Assembly (NCBI GenBank): GCA_030762935.1
Contig: CM060895.1
Span: 74,445,001 to 74,509,000 of the forward strand
Direction: 5' to 3'
Length of the DNA: 64,000 nt
DNA from: Hymenopus coronatus
Lineage: Eukaryota; Arthropoda; Insecta; Mantodea; Hymenopodidae
This document shows, in pieces, positions 44,889 to 56,470 of this stretch. Position numbers and translations under genes: made by a program. The notes under the pieces are model-generated. The model searched no databases and had not been told where the DNA came from. It saw only the letters and a program-made list of their open reading frames with translations. Position 1 is the first letter of the stretch, and each line of letters opens with the position of its first letter.

Positions 44889-45157
44889 ACTTTCTCTAGT
44901 ACATATGTAAAATGTACATATTGAGTACAGCAGGTATTTTATTGCACCCAAAAGTTCTATCCCGGGGTTTCACTGGAAATATATTTTGTAATCTCCTGAA
45001 TCCAAAAACAGCATTTTTGGAAAAAGGTTGTGTGTGTGTGCGTGCCTGCGTGCTTGCACGCGCTTGCTTGTCTGGAAGTATAACTTAAAAACGAAAAGTC
45101 CATTAAATACCAAACGGATGCTACACTAAGATTTTTAGTAAATGAAAAAAAAAAAGT
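44889..45157 (+). mobile_element. HINE-like repeat, 5' part only
   Basis: ACTTTCTCTAGTACATATG with an 18-bp interrupted palindrome, GT/GC microsatellite, and AAACGAAAAGTCCATTAAAT. It breaks off in an A tract at 45147-45157. Confidence 0.8.
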
Positions 45158-45489
45158 CCTCCACAGAGCGAGTATGTAGGAGCAGGTTCTTGTTTAGAAA
45201 GATAGCTAAGAGTAAGAAATCAGTAGGCAACGCGTAAATGAGCAAATATCACTTCCGCCCGACGAGATATACGAGAGGCAGTCACCAGTTTATAGTTTTA
45301 CAAACATTCCATTACGTCGCGAGACGACATACTCCAATGCTTCACGCGGAGTGGAATGAAGTACTACCGCTTCCCCTCTCCTGCTTCAATTTGGATATCC
45401 GAAGCCCGGATAAAAGAGGAAGATGAATGACTAGTGCACTTGAAAGCACTAATGTCGAGTAGGGTAACTAACATCTGGAATAGGTTAGC
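45158..45489. other. unassigned DNA
   Basis: A 62-codon plus frame (45238-45426) without recognised domain. Confidence 0.35.
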
Positions 45490-45740
45490 TATCAGATATG
45501 TTTGCCTAACTAACAAATCCTAATCTAATAGTTGATGGATGAGGGCGATATCTTGATGCCACAAACGTATGGTAATCCCAACAGAAGAGTCCCTGGTCCT
45601 CCAGATTGGGGGGTTAAACGTTAAGCTGACAACTCCGTCCTGTAAACGCCTTGCTGTATAGAAAACCTCAGGAGCCCAAGGCTCACATTTGAGCTCTGCT
45701 GTCTGAATGTATGCAGTTTATCAATGGAGTTACACAATTT
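45490..45740 (+). mobile_element. possible LINE 5' region fragment
   Basis: CTCCAGATTGGGGGGTTAAAC, GCTGACAACTCCGTCCTGTA and GAAAACCTCAGGAGCC resemble a block I recall upstream of the endonuclease ORF in RTE/BovB-type LINEs (GGGGGTT-GGCGT-GGGCTGACAACCC). This is recall of a pattern, not a search result, and the clade is uncertain. Confidence 0.35.
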
Positions 45741-47049
45741 ACACTACCACACTTGACTGGCTACATTAGAAAGCAAAGAGCTCAGGTAGGCATTAGTTGT
45801 ACTTCTTATAATGATATCTTTCTTTTGTTTCTCCACCTGCTTAGTCTCCTCATAACAATGACTTGCACTCCCCATGCGACAAGTTAGTGCCTGGAATCAG
45901 ATATCTAATCCATAGAGTTGATTTATGCAAAACCAGTTATATTTGACTGAAAATGACAAATTCCCATTTGTCCCTTAACAGTATTATCAAACAAAGTAAT
46001 GAATTCTTATGTTTCAAATATGCTAATTCTTAACAATAAAACTCTAGTTTACAATAATTGTTAGTCTATATACATGCAAGGCCACTTCTTCTTTCAATGA
46101 TCTTACACTCAGATATTAAAAGTACGCCTGGAAATATTTATTGTAAGACGGGGTCTTTTCGCTGACTCCGCCCATATCTTCCACCTGTTTGCTATGCTCT
46201 AAGCGTATTGGATAGGTCACCATTATCGAAGAGAAGTGGATAGACATGAAACGTAACTTGGACAAACAAAGTTCTGGTGATTCCCAAACACTCTGGTTGG
46301 ACAATACTCTATCACTCACACCAAGGTGATATAAGATTTGTTTAATCTTTTCCCTGTGCTACATACTGAAGTTCTAATGCCAAGATAATACGAACATGTG
46401 GTCGACTAAATTAATACTCTGCTTATACAAGTCAACCTGTTCTGTGGGAGAGTCTTGCGGATTCGAGGGATGGAGTGGATTGAAATCGATTTTGTCTTTC
46501 TTACTCGCGTGGTGTGCTGTACCAGAATGGCTCCAATGAAAATTGTGATAAGACTAGAGTTCTCGTCAAACGTTCACATTTTCAGCAAAATAACATCGCC
46601 AGGCGTATTTTTATATTGTCTTTGAGTGTACAAAAGGAATTCCCTCTTTTAAATGGTGGTTAACTTTCTAATGAAACATGAAAATGGTAATTTTCAGATA
46701 TGAGTATTACATACCCGTCTTTTCGTTTGTAATGATCTGCCGTGAAATTCAGAAGCTTAATTTGCAGAAGTTCTTCTCTCAGAGTTGCCCTGAATATATC
46801 AGTAACTCACTTACCTAAAAAGAAAAGAAAGTACTTGAATATCTAGAACTCAAGAAAAACAAAGCGATAATATACTAACTTCTTAAAGTAGTAACGGCAC
46901 GATAAAATCTTCGATGTTCTTTTACTTCCCAGAGCTTACTCTTATACTTAAATATAGATTCTGTTGATTCTCTGTTGCACTAGTTTGAATCATTTTTTGT
47001 TTTCATTTGTTTTTAACTTTTGAAACAACTCTATATTAATGGTAGGCCA
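45741..47049. other. unassigned DNA
   Basis: No repeat copy or gene supported. It is the second longest stretch free of HINE-like copies. Confidence 0.4.
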
Positions 47050-47240
47050 TTAACATTACGTTAATACTTTTTATTACATTAAACACACACACATTACCTC
47101 TAACATACATGCTTTCAGATTTTGTGGGGGATAGGAAATAACTCTGGTTAAAGACACATCCCCCACTCCAGCCAGGAATCGAATCCAGGATCTCCGGGTG
47201 AGAGGTCAACTTGCGGAGGCAGCCGGATACTTCTTATTTA
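47050..47240 (-). mobile_element. tRNA-derived SINE, family 3
   Basis: CACACACACATTACCTCTAAC, GATTTTGTGGGGGATAGGAA and GGAATCGAATCCAGGATCTC match the copy at 21407 in order; box B is on the minus strand. Confidence 0.8.
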
Positions 47241-47300
47241 ATCGTTTGGAAGTTAGATACTGCTAAATTCTTTCTCGATATTTTTCAGTAGCAAAATATT

Positions 47301-47651
47301 ACTTTCTATTTTCTCATTAGTACATGGGTTGAGAATATATTGCATTCCATCCAAAAATGTTATACCGATATTTCATTGGAAATTCACGTTTTAGGGTCCC
47401 CTGAATATAAAAAAAATAGAAAAAAGGTTCGTGTGTGTCTGTGAACACAGTAACTCAAAAAACGAAAAGTCGAGTAAATACCAAATTCGATATTTAAGTT
47501 CAGCATCTTCTAAGGATGCGATACGAAGAATTTCAATACATTTCCCCCGCCCCATGCTTCCTTTTAGATGGAAAAATTTTGAGTTTTTTTTTCTTCAAAT
47601 TTGGCTCTAACAACTATGATTGAAACACCGCATATTAAAGATACTTAAATG

Positions 47652-47685
<34 letters not shown>

Positions 47686-48069
47686 TATATCTCGAATCTT
47701 CTGAGAATATCCTCTGACTCCAGTTCATTCTAAATGACTTTCGTATAACTGGTAAACCCTAAGAAATAGACGAGATTTTACCACACAAAATGTAGAGCCC
47801 ATTAAAACACACAATTTGTCATATATATAAGAGATCATCCCTGTAATTGGTTTCAATTTTAAAAAAAACAGCCCATGCAAACAGAATGAATCTGAACCAC
47901 ACAGAAACCAGGTTTTAAAAGAGTTGACTATCGCTTTAGCCTAGTGTATTCCCTTATTTCTCTTCTACTTATAAGAAACTAAGTAATAAGACAATTTGTA
48001 GTAATGCTTATCTGGATTAGAATGAAGTAGATAGAAGAATAAACTTTTTAAGCATAGTTTGTTAAAGGT

Positions 48070-48105
<36 letters not shown>

Positions 48106-48128
48106 CGCGAGAGCGAGCACAAATCAGA
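47301..48128 (+). mobile_element. HINE-like repeat with long internal A tract and (GA)n
   Basis: It starts ACTTTCTATTTTCTCATTAG and ends AAATCAGA before seven T's. A run of about 28 A's is at 47656-47683, where other copies read GACAAATAAAATG. (GA)n at 48070-48107 replaces the GTAGAGAAAGTCATG segment. Confidence 0.85.
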
Positions 48129-49188
48129 TTTTTTTCGGGGTATGTCTGATTTGACTTGTCTTTTGAGAGCGTTACACCTTGTGAAGAACTTCCATGATGG
48201 TGACGTTGTAGACATCCTAGGAACAATGTGAAGTGAGAATCTACATAACTTTTAATACACTTTTCAGGAGAGTACTTGAAAGTTTAAACTGAATAAGAAT
48301 TTTAAGGTAAAATTGGTCTTTATTATTGTTAAAACAGGACGATTAGACATAAACAAAAACACTTACAGGTGTGGTAAAACTCCTGCCACTATAAAGTAAA
48401 AGATGATGGGCTTGATAACTATGAGGGAGGAGGGGATGATACAGTTCTCGGTGCAAGTCTGCAGTTTTCGGTTGCATTCTTTTAAAATGAAGCTTAAATT
48501 TTCCTTTCCATAGCTTCATACCACTTAATGTAGAATACTAATTCACCTTTATAGAGCAAATATGTACTGTTAAGCTCGACTATGCCTAAATGTACACGCT
48601 GCACATCTGGTAGGTGCACTTTTATGGACCTCATTAAAGTGTACCTCTTCATTAAAGTGCACCCAGCAGATCACATGTAGCAATGCAACAGCAACTTCTA
48701 GTATTACATAAAGAAATTCCTGCAAATAATCATTTCAACAATTGTACAATAAACAGCCTGTATTTGAAATAAATCAAATTATGTTTGTATTGTGAATATG
48801 CCTCACTCTGCATGTGTGTGAGTGACTTGCTTCAGAAGTCATAGCTGATTGTTGCACCTGCTTGAATGGACACGTGTTGGCAAGTTCTTTAACATCCAGG
48901 CCGAACATTGTTACACCTGTGAGTTTTGATACCTACGGTGGTTTGCACGTGTGACTGAATGAGGTGAACGAGCCCCGTTGAGAGTACGGTTTCAACTTGG
49001 AATGCATAGCGTGCAGCAGTTGAGTCAGTTTTCGACGGGAATTTCGTAGCGTGCAGTAGTAGCTACCGCAGGAAGCGTCGAAAGGAAATTTGCGACAGAA
49101 TCGTGCGAAAGCATCGAATAAAGATTTTTATTTATGAATAGATTTTAATTTTTAATCAATGGAATAAATAGTTGTTTGTTAAAGCAAT
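48129..49188. other. unassigned DNA with a strong hairpin
   Basis: GGTGCACTTTTATGG (48612) faces CATTAAAGTGCACC (48650-48663) as an imperfect hairpin whose loop repeats TCATTAAAGTGTACC. Around 49000-49110 GCATAGCGTGCAGCAGTTGA is echoed by TCGTAGCGTGCAGTAGTAGC. Confidence 0.5.
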
Positions 49189-50147
49189 ACGAGGGGCACT
49201 ATTTATATTTTGAGTATAATCATAAAAAAAAAAAAAAACTAACTTGTCATTGAGAATAGCTTTGTTTCTTAAAATATCCTCCTTTATGATCGATAAACTT
49301 CTGCATGGGTTTTAGCCAATTAGCATAGCATTTTTTTTTTTTTTTTTTTCTATCTGCTTGAGACAGGGATTTTGAACGCATCAACGGCTTCTTCTGCCGA
49401 CGAAAATTGTTGTCCATGCATTTTATTCTTGATGTTCGGAAACAAAAAGAAGTCATTGGGTGTCAAATCAGGACACTGCGGCGAATGAATCACCAATTTG
49501 ATTTTGTCACTGTTCAAATAATCGTTATTAGAGATGTGTGAGCGCTCGCATTATCTGGATGAAGAACGATCCAAGGCACTTGTTTCCTCATTTTACTGAA
49601 GACTTCCGCCAAAAAAAGGGTTGTGTACTATCCGGAATTGGAAGTTTTACTTCCTCTAAAGGCCAAGCTGCCACATGACCAGTTTTTCTGGGAAAAAAGA
49701 CAGTATTTGTTTCGAAGTGCTTAGAGTGCGAACAATTTTTGTTGGATTTGGTTCATCTTGAAACGCCTATACAATTGACTGCAGTTTACGTTCCGACTCA
49801 CATGCATAGATCCACGAGTCGCTGTGAAACGCTGGTATAACAAGTTTAATCACTGACGTGGAGGTTTTTGTAAACAAGTTGTGCCAGAAAACGGTGATGA
49901 AATGCAAAAACTGACCGTTCAAGATCGTCATGCTACATACCGTGAGATAGAGGCAACCCTAGACATTAGTTTCACCAGCATATATAAAATATTGCATGAT
50001 CATTTAGCGGTGAAAAAGGCTTGCTCTCGTTGGATCCCACATAATTTGATACAATCTGAAAAGGATGCTAGTGTCGAGTGGTCCACACAGATGCTCAAGA
50101 AATACAATGCTGGGCTTCAGAAGACGTATATACGATTGTAACTGGTA
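49189..50147. mobile_element. mariner transposon with inverted halves
   Basis: The terminal repeat ACGAGGGGCACTATTTATAT (49189) matches the mariner at 12421. From there to about 49828 the minus strand encodes the transposase C-terminal half, in order from 49828 downward: DSWIYACESERKLQSIV, RKTGHVAAWPLEEV and an NAS-H-type block. From about 49815 to 50147 the plus strand instead encodes the N-terminal half: HATYREIEATLDISFTSIYK, then CSRWIPHNLI, EWSTQMLKKYNAGLQKT and a final IVTGN. The halves would join at the VTGD|ESW position, so one half has been inverted. The 5' terminal repeat is not seen and stops are present, so it is dead. Confidence 0.88.
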
Positions 50148-50725
50148 ACTCTCCTAGGAGACAGTCCCACTTCAGGGTGCAGAGCGATCCTGCCCACGCG
50201 AGCTCCAGGTTCCTTCTGGCCCGGAAGGTAGCAATCTGAAAGGGTGGGTTTGTCAGGACCCCCTAGCCGTTTTCACGGCACCTGGCACTAGGGTAGCGGG
50301 TGGGAACTCTTCTAGGAGACAGTCCCACTTCAGGGTGCAGAGCGACCCTGCCCACGCGAGCTCCAGGTTCCTTCTGGCCCGGAAGGTAGCAACCTGAAAG
50401 GGTGGGTTTGTCAGGACCCCCTAGCCGTTTTCACGGCACCTGGCACTAGGGTAGCGGGTGGGAACTCTTCTAGGAGACAGTCCCACTTCAGGGTGCAGAG
50501 CGACCCTGCCCACGCGAGCTCCAGGTTCCTTCTGGCCCGGAAGGTAGCAACCTGAAAGGGTGGGTTTGTCAGGACCCCCTAGCCGTTTTCACGGCACCTG
50601 GCACTAGGGTAGCGGGTGGGAACTCTCCTAGGAGAAAGGCTGCAGAATGACCCTGCCCATACGATCTCCAGTTTCCTACTGGTCGGAATCTGAAAGAATT
50701 GGGAGTCAGGACCATTCACAACGAA
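50148..50725. repeat. 158-bp tandem repeat array, about 3.6 units
   Basis: Unit boundaries set at ACAGTCCCAC fall at 50161, 50319 and 50477, an exact 158-bp period. Units 1-3 differ at only a few positions (e.g. GCGATCC/GCGACCC, AGCAATC/AGCAACC). A fourth unit from 50621 is diverged and stops near 50710-50725. The array is markedly GC-rich against an AT-rich background and starts exactly at the broken end of the mariner. It contains GGCCCGGAAGGTAGC and CACGGCACCTGGCAC. No reading frame is conserved. Origin unknown. Confidence 0.92.
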
Positions 50726-52589
50726 AATTTAGATCAACATAGCAACGTAAATATGAAATAAGATGTTTTGTCATTCATAATGATAAACAAAAGTATAAAC
50801 AACAGTCCGTTGCAAGAGAGAATGGAATAGCTAAGCTAACTTGGTGGCGTGTGAAGCGATAACTTAAACTACGTTCGATATGAGATTACATGCATTTATC
50901 AAAATGAACAAGAGCTGGTATAAAACGTTCTGACACTTCCCCCACTCTTGAAACTCAGATGCGCAATAGACTGACCAGCCAACTTGCACAATAAGAGTAG
51001 GGACCAGTGTTATGTGTGGTCACTGTCTCTACTCATTTTCCTCTTACACATATGGAGTGCCACGATGTTTTATCACCAACTGTGCACAGTTAAAGGACAT
51101 GCACAAAAGAATTGCCCTGTTTTAATTCGCTTTGCTGCGTATTTATAAAAATCTCAAAGATTCCTGGTCTATACTCTTATAGAGACATATTCAACACGTA
51201 GCGACGGAATATCTGTTGTGAGATATCAGACTGGTCACGTGACGAGATGTATGGAGAATCAACTTTTGACTGGCAAATCTTGGACCTTGAAAACTTCTCT
51301 TTACTTTATAAATTTAACGCCATTTTTGTTCAACGGCGTTCAATGTGAACACGTGCTTGAAGTGATGTAACACGAAGTAGAGAATGTGCATACTGTCAGA
51401 CTACGAGAAGAAGGCGAGTAAGAGGACTGTACTGCATAAACATTTTCTATCCTGGTGATAACGTTCTTGCGCTCACACTCTATACATAAACATTGTTGCC
51501 AGATAGCTCGAGCGCTAGCAATGAGGAGCTGGAAATACGTAATTGTGTATTCGCACCACTTAAATGTGGCAGCACGAGTGACTTACATAGAAGCATACAA
51601 ATATTTCGTAGTAAACAATATACTACATGAACATCACGCCCTCTCTCAAATCCCAGACCCCTTCGGCTTCTTATCGTGGCTTTTCTCGAATTTGAAAGCT
51701 TTAATTTGCTGTTTTAATTATTGTCATCGATATTAAAAATGCTTTATTGGTATGAAATGTTTATCGTTATTAAGGATATTTAGTTTTTTTAAATAAATGA
51801 ATTTAATTCAGGAAATATTAGTAGTATATATGCTTATCTTATTGTGAACGACCTTACGGCATCTGGCACTTAAGGTAGTGCTTAAATCAACTTATTAACA
51901 AACGCTAAACTTTGGTAAATATATTTAAAGGAAATGAAACATAACATATGAAATTGCTCTGCAAATTGGGAATAAATACATTAATGTAATAAAGTACAAA
52001 TATAACTACTTGAGAAAAACATGCTTAAGTGGCATATAGAATAATTTTCATAATGTACACCTTACATTTTAGCAAAAAAAAAAAAAAAATTGTAATCTTT
52101 ATGGTATGAAAATGTACTAGAAGTATTGTTAAACAAATCAATATTATGAAACATTTTTAGAAATCTAATTTTGGGCAAACTTGATTTTATAGGTATAACT
52201 ATACAAATTATAATGAAAGCATGAGCAGTTACAATACATAAATATGATCTTCAATTAAGGATCCAACATTGAGGAAAGAAGCGTGCATAACGTTAAACAA
52301 ATTGATAAATAACAGAAAATGCCGAGAAGTAATGAAGAATCAAGGTCTGGTTGGAATAAATAACGTAATATGTTAAAATTAACCAATAATATGGAAAACA
52401 CAAGCTATAATTCCGATATTATGTAAGGGTCATTAATAAGGCAAGAGTAACGAGGGTAATAGGTTCCGGGAAATTCAGTCCACACGCAATGCATTAGCTC
52501 AGGGCCACATCATGAGAATTAATATTTTCAGAAATTATATATTAAAAAGACACTTAGGCCAAATCTGGGTATGAAGAAGAAGAAAAAAC
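50726..52589. other. unassigned DNA, including a possible insertion at 50712-51850
   Basis: TTACGGCATCTGGCACTTAAGG at 51854-51875 resembles TTCACGGCACCTGGCACTAGGG of the 158-bp unit. The fourth tandem unit may therefore be split by about 1.1 kb. The rest is AT-rich with no recognised gene; a 93-codon frame at 51455-51736 has no domain. Confidence 0.4.
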
Positions 52590-53115
52590 CAGTAGAATCT
52601 CATTAATCCGATCTAATTGGGGCTCTAGCTTGTCCAAATTAACGAAAGTCCGGATAAACAAAATAATCTATGAAATGAGCCAATGTACCGTTTAAACACA
52701 CTGTTCAGAGCAAATAACGCGCATTTTAAATTTAAGAAATACAAAGATTATTTAGTATACAAGATATCGTTGCGAGTACGAATAAGAACATGAGAACATA
52801 GCAATCAGGGAACACTGCCATTGATCACACTTGACACGCTCAATGGTTTGAAGAAACTGCTGATCTTTATCTTACTTTGTCATTATTTCTTTAATAATTA
52901 ACTCGCGCAGATGCCTCAAATGTTCGTAATATGCAGATATGTTTTCATGGTTATCTTGGGAAGGCCAAAAACCTGCCAGTAGGTGCGGCACAACAGGCGA
53001 TCGACCGACTGAGACTGATGGGAGGCAGTGCGAGTGAAGGTTGTCACGTATTAAACAGCTGTCCGGATTAACAGAAGTCCAGACTAATGGAGTCCGGATT
53101 AATAAGGTTTCACTG
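52590..53115. mobile_element. pogo/Tigger-like MITE
   Basis: The left end CAGTAGAATCTCATTAATCC and the reverse complement of the right end (CAGTGAAACCTTATTAATCC) form terminal inverted repeats of the CAGT-GAA-CTC-TTAATCCGGAC type typical of Tigger/pogo elements. Subterminal TCCGGATAAAC and GTCCGGATTAACAGAAGTCC strengthen this. A TA follows the right end; the left flank reads AC rather than TA. The length of 526 bp and absence of a transposase make it non-autonomous. Confidence 0.82.
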
Positions 53116-54980
53116 TACTAGAATTAGTCAAAAAATAAAATGTTGTTTCAGATGCTAATGTGAAGTGCAAAATTTGTCAACATATACAATGTAGGAGCTT
53201 TTGTGGTGAGTAATGATGTAGGCGGTGCTTAGGTTGGTAAAAGAGCGTGTATTTCAAAAGTGTCGTCATTTTTACTGCGTCTTTAGGCTCTGCTCCTTTC
53301 AGGTGTTAGGTGTTATCGGAAGTCAGTAGTATTTAATTACAGCAGGTGGTCCATCACTCTCTTAACAGTGACCTGTAGTGTGTTTACCGTAAAGCAGTTT
53401 AGAGAGTCACTATAGAAACATATGTTTTCTACTATGTTAAATTCTTAACTTCCGTAAGTTAAGTTTTAATACGACGCAGTTATGATAAATCGTGCTTAGA
53501 TTCGAGAACAGTCGATTGTATTAAAACAATCGGGAGTCGTGCCAGTATATCAGTTATTAGCCTTCATTAGCTATTCTAAGTAAATATAAGTTTTGTTCAT
53601 TCTGCCCATGCACACCCTGAGAGAAAGTACGCGCGGTTAGATGGCAGAAGAGAAGACGTCAAATCTTGTATTTATGCGTGGTAGGATTATAAGAAACTAA
53701 AGGAAAACTATAACAACTAAGAGAGGGATAAATATACTAAAATTTCTGCACATCTAAGTTTCGGGAACGACGATTCAATGAAATAAAATTGTAGAAATGG
53801 TTGTCGAATCGTGCAAGTGCAGTCACACTGAGGAATTATGGTGGAGGCTGTGTAAGCATTAAATTATGAGCTTTTATTTGCATTTTTTTAATCACATGCC
53901 ATATTTGCCAAGTTTTACGGCGAGGCCGTAAAATGTGCTGTAGCCAAGCCAAGCTTTATTCCGGCGGAAAGAGTTTTCACGACTTTCTGAGTAATATTAA
54001 AGTGTTGCAGATTTTCACTACGCACATGACGAAACATTTGTTTCCATTTCAATATCTGTACTATCATTTGTTAACGATAATATATTCTCTCTAACTTACA
54101 ACTACAATCTCAATCCTAATTTACCGCGTTTATAATTGGTATGCAGTGCTATGGTCGGCCATGTCGTAGGTGTTTTCCGCCATCACGATCAAACTCAACA
54201 TTACTGAGTTACAACAAAACAAACAGCGTGCAGACTTAATAAATTAACATATTTATTCCCTTTGTTATCTGTCGGTACTTATAAGTCCCATTTGTTTTAT
54301 TCTTTAGAAATAATGCTTGTACTCTAGGGGTAGTTTCATATTAAGTCAACCTTCAACTATAAAATACAAATAACACACACATATATAAATCTGTAAAATT
54401 AAAAAAAAAACTATATATATTGTAGCGTTTCCGTCCTATTTTAGAAAAAGGAATAAAAAAATGCATGTAACTGCATTCAAATGATATCCTGTCAGCTTTC
54501 AAACGTGCCATTGCACCGGTTATTTTACTTGGACCCTCCCCTTCCTTTATCACAGGCACATTTGATTGCAGTCAGCATCCATTGTGCCATTATACCGGCT
54601 ATTTCATTTGAATCCTCCCATCTTTACCACAGGCATATTTGATTGCAGTCGCGACATACATTGTCTTTCGCTCATTGCTGTTCGAGCCGCTTCGGTGGTA
54701 GTGACTTCGGAAGGGATATGAGAGAATTTAGGAATTAGAGGAAGAGTGGTGTATGTAGCAGAATTTGATTGCACTACTTGTGACCTCAACTGGTGACTAA
54801 CAGTTACAGATGAATGAATGGGCGCTCAATTCAGCGAGGAAAATGTGAATTGTAGTCAATCTCCGAATTAAAGTTTACCTGGATTAACAAGAAATAGATA
54901 ATAGAATCAGCTTTTGTAGCAGTAGTTTGTAGACGAGCGAGAAGACACGGTCAATTGTATGTAAAACAATTATTTTTATT
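53116..54980. other. unassigned DNA with two small repeat structures
   Basis: A perfect 9-bp hairpin with a 3-nt loop lies at 53913-53933 (TTTTACGGC-GAG-GCCGTAAAA). A two-unit 79-bp direct repeat lies at 54505-54662. No gene or transposon recognised. Confidence 0.45.
54505..54662. repeat. 79-bp direct repeat, two units
   Basis: GTGCCATTGCACCGGTTATTT (54505) recurs as GTGCCATTATACCGGCTATT (54584), and CACAGGCACATTTGATTGCA recurs as CACAGGCATATTTGATTGCA. The copies are moderately diverged. Confidence 0.8.
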
Positions 54981-55323
54981 CTACTTCGCTCATACGCAGT
55001 ACATAGGCAGAGAGGGTATTGCATTCCACCCAAAAAATTGATACCGAAATTTCCTTGGAAATACAGGTGTTAAGCCTCTGAATAAAAATAAATTATGTTT
55101 AAGAAAACTTCTCCTGTGTGCGTGTAAAACAGCATAACTCAAATGAAAAGTGGGTTAGTTACCAAACTTGATGCAAAACAAAGACTTTAAAGAAAATACC
55201 CCCCTCCACATGGCTACAATTTTGATTAAAACCCCGTATATTAAATATATTTACATGAAAAATAAAATCCATATCTTGAATTTCCTGGGAAAAGCCCCTG
55301 AATGACTTTCGCCTAACTGGAAA

Positions 55324-55399
<76 letters not shown>

Positions 55400-55766
55400 G
55401 CAACACAATATGATCTCGTCAAAACACAATTTATATAAAATACATTTTTGTTGTGAAGCTAGAATTTTCGTGATATTGCTTGTTAGGTTTCAATTTTCCA
55501 ATTCTTAAAAACTCTCAAGTTGAAAGTTGTACATTTTTTCATCCTGGTTAAGCAAATTGAACGGAATTTCAATACTATCACTTATTAATGCTGATTATCT
55601 CTTTAGCTTATTCTATTTACTTACTTTTTGCAACAAGCAAATAATGTAATTAACCCATTTCTGCTAATTATTTTCCTGATAAGCGTGAAGTAGATAGATT
55701 AATAAGCAATTGCAAGAATAGTTTGTTGCAGCATGAGTAAAGAATATTATGTGAATGTAGCACATA
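54981..55766 (+). mobile_element. HINE-like repeat with expanded (AG)n
   Basis: CTACTTCGCTCATACGCAGT left end, eroded; GTATTGCATTCCACCCAAAA interior; 3' end GTAGCACATA. (AG)35 occupies 55327-55397 at the position where the foldback copy at 26116 has (GA)n. Confidence 0.83.
55327..55397. repeat. (AG)n microsatellite, about 35 units
   Basis: Pure AG dinucleotide tract inside a HINE-like copy, the longest perfect microsatellite in the window. Confidence 0.95.
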
Positions 55767-56221
55767 TTTTTTTTCTTTTGTACACCATTACGACGCTAAA
55801 GGGTTTAGTGCAGACAGCAAAGGAGGAGGAAGAGAGAGGGAGAAGAATCAATTGAAAATGCACTGTTTTAATTGGATTTTGAAATAAAATATACCTTCCA
55901 TTTTAAAAATGGTGAGTGGCTTCGTACATAGTTGCGATTTGGTTGCATTTGACTGGAAAATGTTTATGTGCACATGGTTTTACTGGGACCTCTCCCTCCC
56001 TAAGCACTGCCGGTCATTCACTCTAAGCAAGAGATCAGCACATGTACAGGCTGTTCTGACGCTGCGAAGTCAATGGAACTTTTTGCTTTTGATAAATTCA
56101 CAAAATATATTGTAATACATTGCACTAGTTGTCCATGCATGTACATTATATATTCAACGGATTATTTCACCGGCCACAGTACAGGTTTATTTTGTTCGTG
56201 TTACTTAGGTATATTTCGTAA
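55767..56221. other. unassigned DNA
   Basis: Overlapping plus frames of 68 and 92 codons (55909-56351) extend into a SINE and have no domain. Confidence 0.35.
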
Positions 56222-56470
56222 TAAAAGCGTTACACCGCTCGCCTCCCACCTAGGCGGCCCAAGCGCGCGCATGTGGAATTTGTGGTGGGTGGGTTTTCTC
56301 CGGGTTTTCGCTTGCATTTCAGATCACATCCTCACGCTCATGCCTGGCTAGGGCCGACCACTCGTTCCAGGTTCTTCATTCTGTGGTTGCGCGTTTTGGT
56401 TTCCCAGGAGGCTTCTAACCCCCTATGTACTAGCTTGTAAGTTCTAGGCCAACTACAAAAAATAAAATAA
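56222..56470 (+). mobile_element. tRNA-derived SINE, family 1
   Basis: CGCTCGCCTCCCACCTAGGC head, GTGGGTTTTCTCCGGGTTTT core, TTGCATTTCAGATCACATCC and CAGGAGGCTTCTAACCCCCT body. It ends in an A-rich tail (AAAAAATAAAATAAAAATTT). The box B region is partly altered (GGCCCAAGCGC). Confidence 0.82.

Noticed and set aside
50148..50725. CRISPR array
   Set aside because: Units are 158 bp, contiguous and without spacer/repeat alternation, in a eukaryotic context.
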